Shown here: positions 26,636 through 35,065 of the stretch, piece by piece
Numbering within the stretch: position 1 is the stretch's first letter
How the letters are laid out: every line of letters begins with the position of its first letter
Origin: Micromonospora polyrhachis
Lineage (GTDB): Bacteria; Actinomycetota; Actinomycetes; Mycobacteriales; Micromonosporaceae
DNA length: 64,000 nucleotides
Direction of reading: 5' to 3'
NCBI RefSeq assembly: GCF_014203835.1
Contig: NZ_JACHJW010000001.1
Span: forward strand, 6,212,501-6,276,500
The notes under the pieces: model-generated
What the model was told of the DNA's origin: nothing
The model's database searches: none
What the model saw: only the letters and a program-made list of their open reading frames with translations
Program-made: the position numbers and the translations under genes

Positions 26636-27628
26636 TCAGTGGCCGAGCAGGCTCCGATGTAGTTCGTTTGCCTCTTTCACGTCGACGAATGGTTGGGCGG
26701 CCAGCCAGGCGGCGGCGGCTGCACCGTCGCCCGCGCGGGACAGGGGTGCGTCCGGCCAGCGTCCGGCCAGCGTCGCGGTGACGGACTCGGCCAACGGGGT
26801 GTTCCCGGTGAGTAGCCCGCCGCCGAGCACGATCGGAGTGGACGCGTCCGACGCGCGTACCCGGGCGACGCTGTCGGCGAGGTGCCCGGCCGCCTCGGCG
26901 ACGATCGCGACCGCCGCCGGGTCGCCGTCGCGGTGGGCCCGGATGACCAGCGGGGCCAGGGCGGCGAGTTCCACCGCCGGTCGGCGGGTGACCACCTGGA
27001 CCAGGGTGTCGACGGTGTCTCTGGGGTTGGCCGCGATCTCGGTCGACCCGAGCAGTTCGGCCAGCACGAGGGTGGAGAGCGGAGCTGGCTCGCGGTGGCA
27101 GTCGAGATCGGCCAGGGTCCGTTGTACGGCTGCGCGGCCCAGCCAGAAGCCGGAGCCGGCGTCGCCGAGTAGCCAGCCGTGTCCGTCGGCGGTCCGGTCG
27201 AGGGTCAGGTCGCGGACCTGGGCGGCGATGGCCCCGGTGCCGGCGATCAGCACCGTGCCGTCGGTGGCGGCGGTGCCCGAGGCGTACGCCACCAGTGCGT
27301 CGCCGTGCACGGTGTAGGGGCAGCGCAGTCCTACGTCGTGCCAGGCCTGGTCGAAGGCGGCGCGACCGGCCGGATCGGCGAGGAGTCGTCCGGCCCCGGC
27401 CAGGCCGATGACCCCGGCTCGGACCAGTTTCGGGTCGACCCGGGCCAGGGCGGCACCGAGCGCCGTCCGAAGTTCCTCGGCGGCCCGTTCGGCGCCGTGG
27501 CTGGTGGGGTTTCCGCCGCCGGCACGCCCGTCACCGAGCCGGTCGCCGGTCGCGGAGACCACGGCCGCTCTGGTTGACGTACCGCCTACATCGAGACCAA
27601 CCACTATGGAATCGGATATTTGCGGCAA
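26636..27628 (-). CDS. N-acetylhexosamine kinase (BadF/BadG family, N-acetylglucosamine kinase-like)
   Basis: A 330-residue actin-fold sugar kinase. The phosphate-1 motif IVVGLDVGGTSTRAAVV is at the N-terminus, followed by GVIGLAGAGR, VHGDALVAYASGT, VLIAGTGAIAAQV (phosphate-2) and WLLGDAGSGFWLGR, as in GlcNAc kinases of the BadF/BadG type. It should phosphorylate GlcNAc (or a related amino sugar) imported by the NgcEFG systems. TTG 27628 is chosen because GGAGAG lies just upstream and the protein then starts close to the first motif; ATG 27664 is possible but has no ribosome site. It diverges from the RpiR-type regulator. Confidence 0.82.
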   Translation of the reverse strand: MPQISDSIVVGLDVGGTSTRAAVVSATGDRLGDGRAGGGNPTSHGAERAAEELRTALGAALARVDPKLVRAGVIGLAGAGRLLADPAGRAAFDQAWHDVGLRCPYTVHGDALVAYASGTAATDGTVLIAGTGAIAAQVRDLTLDRTADGHGWLLGDAGSGFWLGRAAVQRTLADLDCHREPAPLSTLVLAELLGSTEIAANPRDTVDTLVQVVTRRPAVELAALAPLVIRAHRDGDPAAVAIVAEAAGHLADSVARVRASDASTPIVLGGGLLTGNTPLAESVTATLAGRWPDAPLSRAGDGAAAAAWLAAQPFVDVKEANELHRSLLGH

Positions 27629-27751
27629 GGTGCTCTCCAATGGCCGGCGGCGGACGGTGTCCATGCTGGTGGTTGGGGGTCTGCGGGGCAAGGGTGCGGC
27701 CGGTGTCGGAGGTCGACGCAAGGTAACAGTTTGAAAACTTCGCCCACGGTA

Positions 27752-27802
27752 TTGACAGCAGGGGGCCTTCAGTAAGAACTTTTACCACTAACGGTAAACA
27801 GT
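27752..27802 (+). promoter_or_regulatory. Promoter and candidate operator of the amino-sugar regulon (copy 2)
   Basis: TTGACA (27752-27757) is a good -35. GTAAGAACTTTTAC (27772-27785) has inverted GTAA/TTAC ends and is followed at the same spacing as at 12043 by CGGTAAACAGT (27792-27802). It lies between the divergent kinase and RpiR-type regulator genes, in an A/T-rich gap. Confidence 0.55.
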
Positions 27803-27823
27803 CCTTCCAGATTGGTGATCATC

Positions 27824-28792
27824 ATGGTTGAGCGACCGGCGGAGACCAACGCGGGGGCCGCGATGGTCGACGCCGAGCCACTCGACCGACGGACCGTCAT
27901 CGGAGAACGCTCCGTCACGGACAGCGTGCTGGCTCGGATCCGGTCCCGGCTGCCGGAATTCACCGGGGCCCTACAACGAGTCGCCGAACAGGTGCTCACC
28001 GCCCCCGAGGCCGCCGCGCGGGCCACCATCGTCGAGCTGGCCGAGCGCAGTGGCACCTCGCCGGCCACGGTCACCCGCTTCTGCCGAGCGATGGGGTTCG
28101 AGGGCTACGCCGGCCTACGCCTGGGCATCGCGGCCGAGACCGGGCGCAGCCGATCCGCCGGCTGGACCGTCGACATCGGACGGGAGATCCAGCCCAGTGA
28201 CCCGCTCGACCGGGTGCTCGACCAGATCATGGCCGCCGACACCCGGGCCATGCACGACACCGCCGCCCTGCTGGACCTGGCCGAGGTCGAACGCGCCGCC
28301 GACGCCATCGCCGGTGCCGACCGGGTGAACATCTTCGGCGCCAGCGGCAGCGCGCTGGTCGGCGAGGAGATGCAGTTCAGCCTGCACCGCATCGGCGTAC
28401 CCGTCTGGGCCTGGAACGACGTGCACGAGGGGTTGGCCAGTGCGGCACTGCTCCGCCCCGGCGACGTGGCGCTGGGCATCTCGCACAGCGGCCAGACCCG
28501 CGAGACGATCGAGACACTCGCCGAGGCGGCCAGCCACGGTGCCACCACCGTGGCGCTGACCAGCTTCCCCCGGTCCGCGTTGGCGGAGTTGGCCGACATC
28601 GTCCTGCTCACCGCCGCCCAGGCGACCACGTTCCGGCCGGACGCGCTCTCCGCTCGACACCCGCAGCTCGTCGTACTCGACCTGCTCTACATCGGGGTCG
28701 CCCAGCGTACCCACGATCGGGCCCATAGCGCGTTCCAGCGCACCGCACAGGCTGTCGACGGGCACAAGGCAGGAAAGGGGACGGCGGCATGA
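27824..28792 (+). CDS. MurR/RpiR-family regulator (HTH-SIS)
   Basis: A 322-residue regulator with an N-terminal HTH_6 domain (about 25-100: RIRSRLPEFTGALQRVAEQVL, TIVELAERSGTSPATVTRFCRAMGF) and a C-terminal SIS domain (about 145-285: ADRVNIFGASGSALVGEEMQ, DVALGISHSGQTRETIE) that senses a phosphosugar. Its position between the amino-sugar kinase and ngcEFG copy 2 indicates control of GlcNAc or MurNAc uptake, with a hexosamine phosphate as ligand (inference). ATG 27824 is used; GTG 27815 is in the same frame. The paired motif before it recurs before ngcE copy 1, so it may control both clusters. Confidence 0.85.
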   Translation: MVERPAETNAGAAMVDAEPLDRRTVIGERSVTDSVLARIRSRLPEFTGALQRVAEQVLTAPEAAARATIVELAERSGTSPATVTRFCRAMGFEGYAGLRLGIAAETGRSRSAGWTVDIGREIQPSDPLDRVLDQIMAADTRAMHDTAALLDLAEVERAADAIAGADRVNIFGASGSALVGEEMQFSLHRIGVPVWAWNDVHEGLASAALLRPGDVALGISHSGQTRETIETLAEAASHGATTVALTSFPRSALAELADIVLLTAAQATTFRPDALSARHPQLVVLDLLYIGVAQRTHDRAHSAFQRTAQAVDGHKAGKGTAA

Positions 28793-29195
28793 CCGGCGTC
28801 GGGTGGGCCGCGTACCCGTGGTATCCGACGGTCACCGGACACGACCAGCGCCTGCTCGTGGGCAACCCGGTCGAGTGCCGGACCCACGTGGCGCTCCCGC
28901 GACGTCGGGTCTCGACGCCTCACCGACGTGCTGCTGTCGAGCAGCGCCTCGTGGGGCGATACACCGCCGCAAGCCAGCGGCAGGGTCGGTGCGACCTGCG
29001 CCGTCGTCGCTGCGCGGATCGCGCAGCCGGTGCGGCGTGGTCGTACGGCGGTTCCACCCCATCGGAGAGGTCGCTCCTATCGATCTCTTCACGACCGTTC
29101 CCGGAAGGAACGAGCACCACGATGCACGTGGGTTGCCCGATGCCAGTGGCACTCGGCGTACGGGTGATCCGACCCCCTACTGAGGAGAGACAAAG
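28793..29195. other. Stretch between the regulator and ngcE copy 2, possible short coupled ORF
   Basis: An ATG at 28789 overlaps the regulator stop (ATGA) and opens a 138-codon frame to 29205, but its composition (Arg- and Ser-rich, no hydrophobic core) and its run into the next gene argue against a full protein. The first ~40 codons look more protein-like (GVGWAAYPWYPTVTG) and then a frameshift appears to follow, so this may be a decayed gene. Nothing else is recognisable apart from the GAGGAGA ribosome site at 29182-29188. Confidence 0.3.
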
Positions 29196-30629
29196 ATGTC
29201 CGTAAACCCCGAGAGCGTGTCGGACCTGACCCGCCGCACCGTCCTGCGTCGGGCTGCGGCGGCCGGACTGCTCGCGACTCCGGCCGCCGGGCTGCTGACC
29301 GGCTGCGTCGGTGGCGGCAACGACGAGCCGACGGACCAGGCCGAGGGTGAGAAGACCAAGGACAACCCGCTGGGCGTCAAGGCGGACGCCGAGCTGGAGG
29401 TCGTCATCTTCAACGGTGGCCTGGGCACCAAGTACGCGACCGACGTGCACGTCCCGTCGTACAAGGCCAAGTTCCCGCAGGCGAACGTCAAGTTCTCGCA
29501 GGCCGAGGAGATCGCCACCGTCCTGCAGCCCCGGTTCACCAGCAACACCCCGCCGGACATGGTCAACAACGCCGGGTCGAAGCTGATGGACCAGGGCGCG
29601 CTGGTGCAGGCCGGTCAGGTGCAGGACCTGACCGAACTCTTCGAGGCCGACTCGCTGGACATCCCGGGCAAGAAGGTCAAGGACACGCTGATCCCGGGCA
29701 CCATCGAGCAGGGCAGCTTCAACGGCAAGCCGTACGTGCTCAACTACGCCTTCACCGTCTACGGCCTCTGGTACGACAGCGCGCTGTTCGAGAAGAACGG
29801 CTGGACCGCGCCGAAGACCTGGGCCGAGTTCACCGCGCTCTGCGACAAGATCAAGGCAGCGGGCATCACGCCGTACTCGTATGCCGGGGCGAACGCCGCC
29901 TACTACCAGTACCTGGCGATCCTGACCAGCGCTGCCAAGATCGGCGGCCCGGACGTCCTCAAGAACATCGACAACCTGGAGCCCGGTGCCTGGACCAACG
30001 ACGCCGTGAAGCAGGCTGCGGCGGCCTGGGCCGAGATCGGTGCCAAGTACGGCAACAAGGCACACCTCGGCCTCAAGCACACCGAGGTCCAGCTCCAGCA
30101 GAACCAGGGCAAGGTCGCCTTCTACCCCAGCGGTTCCTGGCTGGAGAACGAGCAGGCCAAGGACACCCCGCCGGCCTTCAAGTACGCGGTCATGCCGGTG
30201 CCCAGCGTCACCGCTGCGGACAAGCTGCCGCAGACGTCGATCTTCGCGTCGGCCGGTGAGATGTACTTCGTCTCATCGAAGGGCAAGAACCCGCGTGGCG
30301 GCATGGAGTACCTGCGGCACATGCTCTCCAAGGCCGGTGCCAAGGGCTTCACCGAGCAGACCAAGGTGCTCACCGTGGTGCAGGGCGCGGTCGACGGCGT
30401 GGCCGTCTCACCCGGTCTGACCAGCGGCAACGCCATGCTGACCGCCGCCGGTAGCGACTACTTCAGCTACCGCTGGCCGGACTGGTACAAGAAGCTCGAC
30501 GACGAGGCGCGGGCCGCCACCAACGAGCTGATGTTCAACGGCGGCAGCGCGGACAGGTTCTGCGAGCGCATGCAGAAGGCCGCCGACGCGGTGAAGAACG
30601 ACCCGTCCATCGAGAAGTTCAAGCGCTGA
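29196..30629 (+). CDS. Amino-sugar ABC transporter, substrate-binding lipoprotein (NgcE paralogue)
   Basis: A 477-residue NgcE-type binding protein and paralogue of the one at 12159. The N-terminus has twin arginines (LTRRTVLRRAAA) and lipobox LLTGC with Cys37 as anchor, so Tat export is likely. NPLGVKADAELEVVIFNGG, LQPRFTSNTPPDMVNNAG, TYSYAG-like and GGMEYLRHMLSKAG blocks align with copy 1, but the surrounding residues diverge clearly, suggesting a different or overlapping substrate (GlcNAc, chitobiose or MurNAc). ATG 29196 follows GAGGAGA. The permeases follow directly. It is encoded behind the RpiR-type regulator and the sugar kinase, which ties it to amino-sugar catabolism. Confidence 0.85.
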   Translation: MSVNPESVSDLTRRTVLRRAAAAGLLATPAAGLLTGCVGGGNDEPTDQAEGEKTKDNPLGVKADAELEVVIFNGGLGTKYATDVHVPSYKAKFPQANVKFSQAEEIATVLQPRFTSNTPPDMVNNAGSKLMDQGALVQAGQVQDLTELFEADSLDIPGKKVKDTLIPGTIEQGSFNGKPYVLNYAFTVYGLWYDSALFEKNGWTAPKTWAEFTALCDKIKAAGITPYSYAGANAAYYQYLAILTSAAKIGGPDVLKNIDNLEPGAWTNDAVKQAAAAWAEIGAKYGNKAHLGLKHTEVQLQQNQGKVAFYPSGSWLENEQAKDTPPAFKYAVMPVPSVTAADKLPQTSIFASAGEMYFVSSKGKNPRGGMEYLRHMLSKAGAKGFTEQTKVLTVVQGAVDGVAVSPGLTSGNAMLTAAGSDYFSYRWPDWYKKLDDEARAATNELMFNGGSADRFCERMQKAADAVKNDPSIEKFKR

Positions 30630-30646
30630 GCGGAGCGTAGGGGATC

Positions 30647-31558
30647 ATGCGGTACGGCAGGTACCCGTTCATCGTCGGCTTTCTAGCCGCACCGGTCGCG
30701 ATCTACGTGACCTTCGTCATCGCACCGTACGCCCAGGCGTTCTATCTGGCGATGACCAACTGGCGTGGGGTGAGCGCCAACCCGAAGTTCATCGGGCTGC
30801 AGAACTTCGAGCGACTGCTGCAGGACGACATCTTCTGGAAGGCGGTCCGCCACCACGGCCTCCTGCTGCTTGCCGTACCGCTGATCACCATCGCGATCGC
30901 CCTCTTCTTCGCGTTCATGCTCAACGTCGGAGGGGGCGGTCGGCGCGGGGAGATGACCGGGGTCTGGGGGTCGAGGTTCTACCGGGTGGTGTTCTTCTTC
31001 CCCCAGGTCCTGGCCGTGGTCATCGTCGGCGTCATCTTCAGCCGGGTCTACGCGCCCGACGACAGTGGTCTGCTCAACGGCGCGCTCACCGCGGTCGGCC
31101 TGGAACCGGTGCTCTTCATGGCGGACCCGGACATCGCGCTGTGGTCCATCGTCGCCGTACTGATCTGGCAGGCGGTCGGCTTCTACGTGGTGCTCTTCTC
31201 GGCCGGCATGTCGTCGGTGCCCAAGGAGATCTACGAGGCGGCGACCATCGACGGGGCCAACCGGACCAACATGTTCTTCCGGGTCACCCTGCCGCTGTTG
31301 TGGGACACCCTGCAGGTCGCCTGGGTCTATCTGGGGATCGCCGCCTTCGACGCCTTCGCCATCGTGCAGGTGCTCTCCGTCGACCAGGGTGGCCCGGACG
31401 GGGCCACCACGGTGCTCGGCATGGAGATCTACCGCAACGCCTTCAGCTACTCGCAGTTCGGCTACGCCTCGGCGATGGGCGTCGCGTTGTTCTTTCTGAC
31501 GATCACGTTCGCGGCGCTCACCCTGCGTGTCAGCAAGCGTGAAACGATCGAGCTCTGA
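30647..31558 (+). CDS. Amino-sugar ABC transporter permease (NgcF paralogue)
   Basis: A 303-residue MalF-like permease with six transmembrane helices. The EAA loop is YEAATIDGANRTNMFFRVTLP. It shares the N-terminal MRYGRYPFIVGFL start and the Gly/Arg-rich inter-helix loop (GGGGRRGEM) with the copy-1 permease at 13646. ATG 30647 has GGGG close upstream. It follows the binding-protein gene after 17 bp, without the hairpin seen in copy 1, so receptor and permease levels may be closer in this operon. The next permease begins 12 bp after its stop. Confidence 0.87.
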   Translation: MRYGRYPFIVGFLAAPVAIYVTFVIAPYAQAFYLAMTNWRGVSANPKFIGLQNFERLLQDDIFWKAVRHHGLLLLAVPLITIAIALFFAFMLNVGGGGRRGEMTGVWGSRFYRVVFFFPQVLAVVIVGVIFSRVYAPDDSGLLNGALTAVGLEPVLFMADPDIALWSIVAVLIWQAVGFYVVLFSAGMSSVPKEIYEAATIDGANRTNMFFRVTLPLLWDTLQVAWVYLGIAAFDAFAIVQVLSVDQGGPDGATTVLGMEIYRNAFSYSQFGYASAMGVALFFLTITFAALTLRVSKRETIEL

Positions 31559-31570
31559 GCGGGGCCGGAG

Positions 31571-32548
31571 ATGACGACGAATAGCAAACCGATCGCGCCG
31601 GCCGGGCCGGCGAAGTCCACGGCCCGACCGACCGGCGACGGTGGGCAGCCGACTGGTGACGGCAGGCGTGCGGGCAGGGACCGCCGGCACTCGGCCGCTA
31701 CGCAGAAGTCGGAGGTACGGCTCCTCTCCGGCCTGGGGCACATCGCTCTCCTGGTGTGGGCCATTCTGGTGATCGCGCCGCTGCTGTGGACGTTCCTCGC
31801 CTCCTTCAAGAGCAACACCGAGATCTTCCTCGGCAGCCCGTTCGCCATACCCGACTCGTTCAGCTTCGCCAGCTACGGCCGGGCCTGGAGCGAGGCGAAC
31901 GTCGGCCGGTACTTCCTCAACAGCGTCTTCGTGGTGACGCTGGGCACCGCCGGGACGATGCTCTTCGGTTCGATGGCCGCGTACGTGCTCTCGCGGTACC
32001 GGTTCTTCGGCAACCGGGCCATCTACTACCTGTTCGTGTCGGGACTGGCGTTCCCGGTGTTCCTGGCGCTCGTGCCACTCTTCCTGATCGTCAACAACCT
32101 GGGCCTGCTCAACACCTACACCGGCCTGATCCTGGTCTACATCGCGTACTCGCTGCCGTTCACCGTGTTCTTCCTGGCCGCGTTCTTCAAGACGTTGCCC
32201 AACTCGGTGGCCGAGGCCGCGATGATCGACGGGGCGTCGCATACCCGGCTCTTCTTCCGGATCATGATGCCGATGGCGAAGCCCGCGCTGGTCAGCATCA
32301 CGATCTTCAACATCATCGGCCAGTGGAACCAGTACCTGCTTCCGGTGGCCCTGATGCAGGGGCAGGGTGCCGACCAGAAGTGGGTGTTGACCCAGGGCAT
32401 CGCCAGCATCTCGACGGCGGCCGGCTACGAGGCGGACTGGGCGGCGCTCTTCGCGGCGCTGACCATGTCGATCCTGCCGATGATCGTCGTCTACGCGTTC
32501 TTCCAGCGACAGATCCAGAACGGCTTGACCGCCGGCGCGGTCAAGTAG
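31571..32548 (+). CDS. Amino-sugar ABC transporter permease (NgcG paralogue)
   Basis: A 325-residue MalG-like permease. A long polar N-terminal tail (about 1-50, TNSKPIAPAGPAKSTARPTG then basic residues) precedes six hydrophobic helices. The EAA loop is AEAAMIDGASHTRLFFRIMMP. ASFKSNTEIF after helix 1 and the ending QRQIQNGLTAGAVK are family-typical. ATG 31571. It is the last gene of the second ngc-type operon; no ATPase is present, so a shared MsiK-type ATPase elsewhere is expected, as for copy 1. Confidence 0.87.
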   Translation: MTTNSKPIAPAGPAKSTARPTGDGGQPTGDGRRAGRDRRHSAATQKSEVRLLSGLGHIALLVWAILVIAPLLWTFLASFKSNTEIFLGSPFAIPDSFSFASYGRAWSEANVGRYFLNSVFVVTLGTAGTMLFGSMAAYVLSRYRFFGNRAIYYLFVSGLAFPVFLALVPLFLIVNNLGLLNTYTGLILVYIAYSLPFTVFFLAAFFKTLPNSVAEAAMIDGASHTRLFFRIMMPMAKPALVSITIFNIIGQWNQYLLPVALMQGQGADQKWVLTQGIASISTAAGYEADWAALFAALTMSILPMIVVYAFFQRQIQNGLTAGAVK

Positions 32549-32610
32549 CCGAAGACGCCGGTCCGACCGGGGCCGCCGCTGGCGGTGGCGGCAATGTCGC
32601 AGGGGCCGGG

Positions 32611-32624
32611 CAGAATCGCGTACG
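32611..32624 (+). promoter_or_regulatory. Possible leaderless promoter of the DNA polymerase-like gene
   Basis: CAGAAT (32611-32616) ends seven bases before the in-frame GTG 32624, matching the window's usual leaderless spacing. Confidence 0.4.
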
Positions 32625-34312
32625 TGCTGGTGGCGGTGGTGCCCGACGAGGGCGGTGGGGGACAGGTGCGGCCGTTGTCCGTCGACGGCCGCCCCGCCGG
32701 CCCCACCGAGACCGTTTCCGACCTGGCCGCCGTCGTCGCCCGGTGGGAGAACACCGACCGGCCACGCTGGGTCTGGTCCGCCACCAGCGTGACCTATCCG
32801 GCCCTGTTGCGGGCCGGAGTCCGGGTCGACCGCTGCCACGACGTCGAGCTGACCGAGTCGTTGCTGCTCGGATACGCCGGCCGGTGGGGTGAACCCCGTG
32901 CTCTACCGGCCGCCTGGGCCCGGCTCACCGGCGCGCCTGTACCGGCCGACCCGCCACCCCGATCGGCTGCCCCACCCGGTGACGGTCAGGCCGCGCTCTT
33001 CGACACGCTGCCCGGCCCGCCGGCCGTCGGGCTGGACGCCCTGGTCCGCGTCTACGCCGACCAGCACGCCCGGATCGAGGCGACGGCCGAGGCAGGGCGG
33101 TTTCGGCTGCTGGTCGCGGCGGAGTCAGCCGGTGCACTGGTCGCAGTCGAGATGGCCGCCCACGGGCTGCCCTGGCGGGTCGACGTGCACGAGGAGATCC
33201 TGCTCGACCTGCTCGGCGAGCCGTCGCCGGTGGGTGGGCCACCCCGCCGGTTGGCTGAGCTCGCCGCCCGGATCGCCGAGGCCTTCGGCGTACGGCAGCT
33301 GCACGCCGATTCCCCCGCCGAGCTGCTGCGCGCCTTCGCCCGCGCCGGGGTGGAGCTACCCAACACCCGAAGTTGGGTGCTGCGGAAGGTGGACCATCCG
33401 GCGGTGCCGCTGCTGCTCGAATACAAGGAGCTCTACCGGATCTGGACGGCGCACGGCTGGACCTGGCGGGACACCTGGGTGCGCGACGGCCGGTTCCGCC
33501 CCGAGTACGTACCCGGTGGGGTGGTCTCCGGGCGGTGGGCGACCCGGGGCGGCGGTGCGTTGCAGATCCCCAAGGTGATCCGGCGCGCGGTGGTGGCCGA
33601 TCCGGGCTGGCGGCTCGTGGTTGCCGATGCCGGGCAGTTGGAGCCCCGGGTGTTGGCGGCGGTCTCCGGCGACGATGGACTGGCGGCTGCGGCGGGCGCG
33701 GGTGACCTCTACGCGGCACTGGCCCGGCAGTCCTTCGGTGGTGACCGGGGCCAGGCGAAGCTGGCCCTGCTCGGTGCCATGTACGGCCAGACCGGTGGGG
33801 CGGCGATCCCCGCCCTCGCGGCGCTGCGGCGCAGCTATCCGACGGCGTTCGACTACGTGGAGGCCGCCGCCCGCACGGGTGAGGGGGGTGGGCTGGTGCG
33901 GTCCTGGCTGGGACGCACCTGTCCGCCGTCCTCGGTCAGTGTCGGCGAATCGGCGGGGGAGGGCGTGGACTTCGAGGTGACCAGCGGGGCCGACCCGTAC
34001 GGTCCCCGGGCTCGGGCGGCGGCGCGTTCCCGGGGGCGGTTCACCCGCAACTTCGTCATCCAGGCCACCGCTGCCGAGTGGGCGTTGGCGCTGCTGGCCA
34101 CGTTACGTGGGGCATTGGCCGACAGCTCGGCGGAGCTGGTCTTCTTCCAGCACGACGAGGTGATGGTGCACTGTCCCGAGGAGCAGGCCGAGCGGGTTGC
34201 GGCGCTGGTCGCCGAGGCCGGACAACGGGCTGGTCGGCTGCTCTTCGGCGGGACATCGGTGCGCTTTCCCCTCGACATCTCGGTGGTCGACTGCTACGCC
34301 GACGCGACATAG
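32624..34312 (+). CDS. Family-A DNA polymerase-like protein (short, degenerate exonuclease)
   Basis: A ~562-residue protein related to the polymerase part of DNA polymerase I. Polymerase motif A appears as VVADAGQLEPRVLAAVSGD (the usual DYSQIELR with Asp and Glu-Arg kept but Tyr and Ile changed), motif B as GQAKLALLGAMYGQTGG, and motif C as FFQHDEVMVH with the metal-binding His-Asp-Glu. GRWATRGGGALQIPK corresponds to the thumb/palm template block. No 5'-nuclease domain is present and the N-terminal 3'-5' exonuclease-like region lacks an obvious D-x-E motif. Actinomycetes carry such proteins beside a normal PolA; their role is unclear. The start is uncertain: GTG 32624 (leaderless) is preferred, with ATG 32594 and GTG 32585 possible. 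Confidence 0.78.
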   Translation: MLVAVVPDEGGGGQVRPLSVDGRPAGPTETVSDLAAVVARWENTDRPRWVWSATSVTYPALLRAGVRVDRCHDVELTESLLLGYAGRWGEPRALPAAWARLTGAPVPADPPPRSAAPPGDGQAALFDTLPGPPAVGLDALVRVYADQHARIEATAEAGRFRLLVAAESAGALVAVEMAAHGLPWRVDVHEEILLDLLGEPSPVGGPPRRLAELAARIAEAFGVRQLHADSPAELLRAFARAGVELPNTRSWVLRKVDHPAVPLLLEYKELYRIWTAHGWTWRDTWVRDGRFRPEYVPGGVVSGRWATRGGGALQIPKVIRRAVVADPGWRLVVADAGQLEPRVLAAVSGDDGLAAAAGAGDLYAALARQSFGGDRGQAKLALLGAMYGQTGGAAIPALAALRRSYPTAFDYVEAAARTGEGGGLVRSWLGRTCPPSSVSVGESAGEGVDFEVTSGADPYGPRARAAARSRGRFTRNFVIQATAAEWALALLATLRGALADSSAELVFFQHDEVMVHCPEEQAERVAALVAEAGQRAGRLLFGGTSVRFPLDISVVDCYADAT

Positions 34313-34447
34313 CGGACTAATTCCTTCAAATTCCGACACCCTGCGTGATGCGGATCGTTGGGTCCGGTGTGCGTACGACGGGTCCGGCGCGCTGCGCCTG
34401 GCCCACGGGCCAGGAGGGATGTGGCGTAACTGAGCCGGATCGCAGGA

Positions 34448-35041
34448 ATGATCATCGCCGCCGGTGGCGGACGCCGCATCGGTGGCCCCGAGGCACTGTT
34501 GCGTCAGGGGGAGAAACCACTGGTGAGGCAGGTGCTGGAGACGGTACGCAAGGCCGGGTGCGACCCACTCGTGGTGGTTCTGGGGGCCGCCGCCGACCAG
34601 GTGCGGGCAACCGCAGACCTGACCGAGGCGACGGTTGTCGTCAACCGCTCCTGGGGGACCGGGATAGGGTCGTCGATGCGTAAGGGATTGGACGCCCTGC
34701 GTGCCCCCGACATCGAGGCCGTGGTGGTGGTGCCGGTGGACATGCCGGGGTTGACCGTGGCGGCGATCCGGCGGGTCACCGCGTTGCCGTACCCGGATGT
34801 GCTGGTCTGCGCGACCTACGACGGACTCCGGGGGTACCCGATGCTCTTCGGTCGGCGGCACTGGGCCGGCATCGCGACGTTGGCCAACGCCGACGTGGGT
34901 GCGCGACCCTACCTACTGGCCCACAAGAAGCAGATCGTGGACATCGCGTGCGACACGGTGGCCGACGGGTGCCGGGTGGACAGTCCCGAGCTGATGGCGC
35001 TGTGGGGGCTGACCGTGCCACCGCAGCGGGTCGGGGTGTAG
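34448..35041 (+). CDS. MobA/MocA-like nucleotidyltransferase
   Basis: A ~197-residue GT-A fold nucleotidyltransferase of the NTP_transf_3 group, which includes CTP:molybdopterin cytidylyltransferase. The N-terminal loop IIAAGGGRRIGGPEALL matches the LAAGxSxRMGxxK signature, but the Lys that normally contacts the nucleotide is Glu here. VNRSWGTGIGSSMRKGLDAL and VVVVPVDMPGLTVAAIRRV follow, with the metal-binding DMP. No molybdenum-enzyme gene is nearby. An in-frame CTG at 34430, with AGGAGGG upstream, would add LSRIAG, which fits homologues better; the ATG is the conservative choice. Confidence 0.75.
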   Translation: MIIAAGGGRRIGGPEALLRQGEKPLVRQVLETVRKAGCDPLVVVLGAAADQVRATADLTEATVVVNRSWGTGIGSSMRKGLDALRAPDIEAVVVVPVDMPGLTVAAIRRVTALPYPDVLVCATYDGLRGYPMLFGRRHWAGIATLANADVGARPYLLAHKKQIVDIACDTVADGCRVDSPELMALWGLTVPPQRVGV

Positions 35042-35052
35042 ATCGGGTCCGG

Positions 35053-35065
35053 TAGCGTGGCCCCG
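35053..35065 (+). promoter_or_regulatory. Leaderless promoter of the L7/L12-domain gene
   Basis: TAGCGT (35053-35058) ends six bases before GTG 35065. The block CCGGTAGCGTGGCC is identical to that before the PucR gene (4637-4650). Confidence 0.55.

Noticed and set aside
12001-32548. DasR sites before the ngc operons
   Set aside because: No sequence resembling the DasR consensus was seen by eye in either upstream region.
30683-32839. A 718-codon leftward frame opposite the two permeases
   Set aside because: Its His/Arg/Asp-rich composition is the usual antisense pattern of membrane-protein genes.
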